Notes under the pieces: model-generated | The model's input: only the letters and a program-made list of their open reading frames with translations | Told to the model about the DNA's origin: nothing | Database searches by the model: none | In this document: piece by piece, positions 15,191 through 15,321 of the stretch | Layout: the number at the start of each line of letters is the position of its first letter | Numbering within the stretch: position 1 is the stretch's first letter | Assembly: GCA_024636425.1 (NCBI GenBank) | Contig: JAGXHB010000177.1 | Span: 1-15,321, forward strand | DNA from: Roseobacter sp. | Lineage (GTDB): Bacteria > Pseudomonadota > Alphaproteobacteria > Rhodobacterales > Rhodobacteraceae | DNA: 15,321 bases | Direction of reading: 5' to 3' | Made by a program: the position numbers and the translations under genes

Positions 15191-15321
15191 ACCAAATCTT
15201 GCAAAACCAGATATACAAACGATAACGATGCTTTACGTCCCGCCTAACCGCAGAACTTTTGCGTCCCAACCGTCAGGTAGAGCAATATCAGAGAAAACTT
15301 TCGTCTCCCCCTCGCTGATAA
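15191..15321. other. AT-richer flank after the GAF gene, no recognised gene
   Basis: Base composition shifts sharply after about 15181. Two short open stretches reach the window edge: a plus-strand ATG at 15229 without a ribosome binding site, and a minus-strand reading from 15319 to a TAA at 15235-15233 (29 codons, containing SDIALPDGWDAKVLRLGGT). Neither matches a family I know. The minus-strand one has the more protein-like composition and could be the C-terminus of a gene lying to the right. Confidence 0.3.

Overview
The window looks like an accessory catabolic region of an alphaproteobacterium, probably a member of the Rhodobacteraceae (roseobacter type). This rests on GC-rich coding DNA, tightly overlapping genes, a fused dipeptide-type ABC ATPase, and proteins that resemble families common in that group. 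It is an inference from protein style, not from a marker gene.

From about 12,590 down to 496, eleven genes lie on the minus strand, all facing the same way. In transcription order they are: a long D-amino-acid-oxidase (DAO) family flavoprotein (11265-12590); a second DAO protein (10090-11268); a three-gene oxidoreductase set of HcnC/OoxB-like beta subunit (8972-10093), small [2Fe-2S] HcnA-like subunit (8685-8975) and HcnB/OoxA-like alpha subunit with a C-terminal cysteine cluster (7231-8688); another DAO protein (6098-7234); an unrecognised 64-residue protein (5874-6068); then a complete oligopeptide/nickel/opine-family ABC importer, with binding protein (4222-5793), two permeases (3209-4150, 2307-3212) and a fused double ATPase (496-2307). 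The first six genes are joined by five consecutive 4-base ATGA or GTGA overlaps, so they are almost certainly co-translated. The simplest reading is an uptake-plus-oxidation pathway: the importer brings in a small amino-acid derivative (opine, D- or N-substituted amino acid, hydroxyproline-like imino acid or short peptide) and the flavoenzymes oxidise it to an imine or keto acid, passing electrons through the alpha/gamma iron-sulfur subunits. The substrate cannot be read from the sequence. The excess of DAO-type catalytic subunits (four) over electron-transfer subunits (one set) is the most interesting feature.

Divergent from this operon, on the plus strand, 12830-15190 encodes a soluble protein of four complete GAF domains that stops abruptly about 30 residues into a fifth, with no output domain. 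Downstream DNA is visibly more AT-rich, suggesting a recombination or insertion junction near 15181. At the far left (1-193, minus strand, leaving the window) lies the N-terminus of another GAF-domain protein that appears to start with TTG.

No tRNA, rRNA, CRISPR array, intact insertion sequence or recognisable transcription factor gene was seen. A strong hairpin separates the binding-protein gene from the permease genes, and possible promoters are noted upstream of the binding protein and in the divergent spacer.
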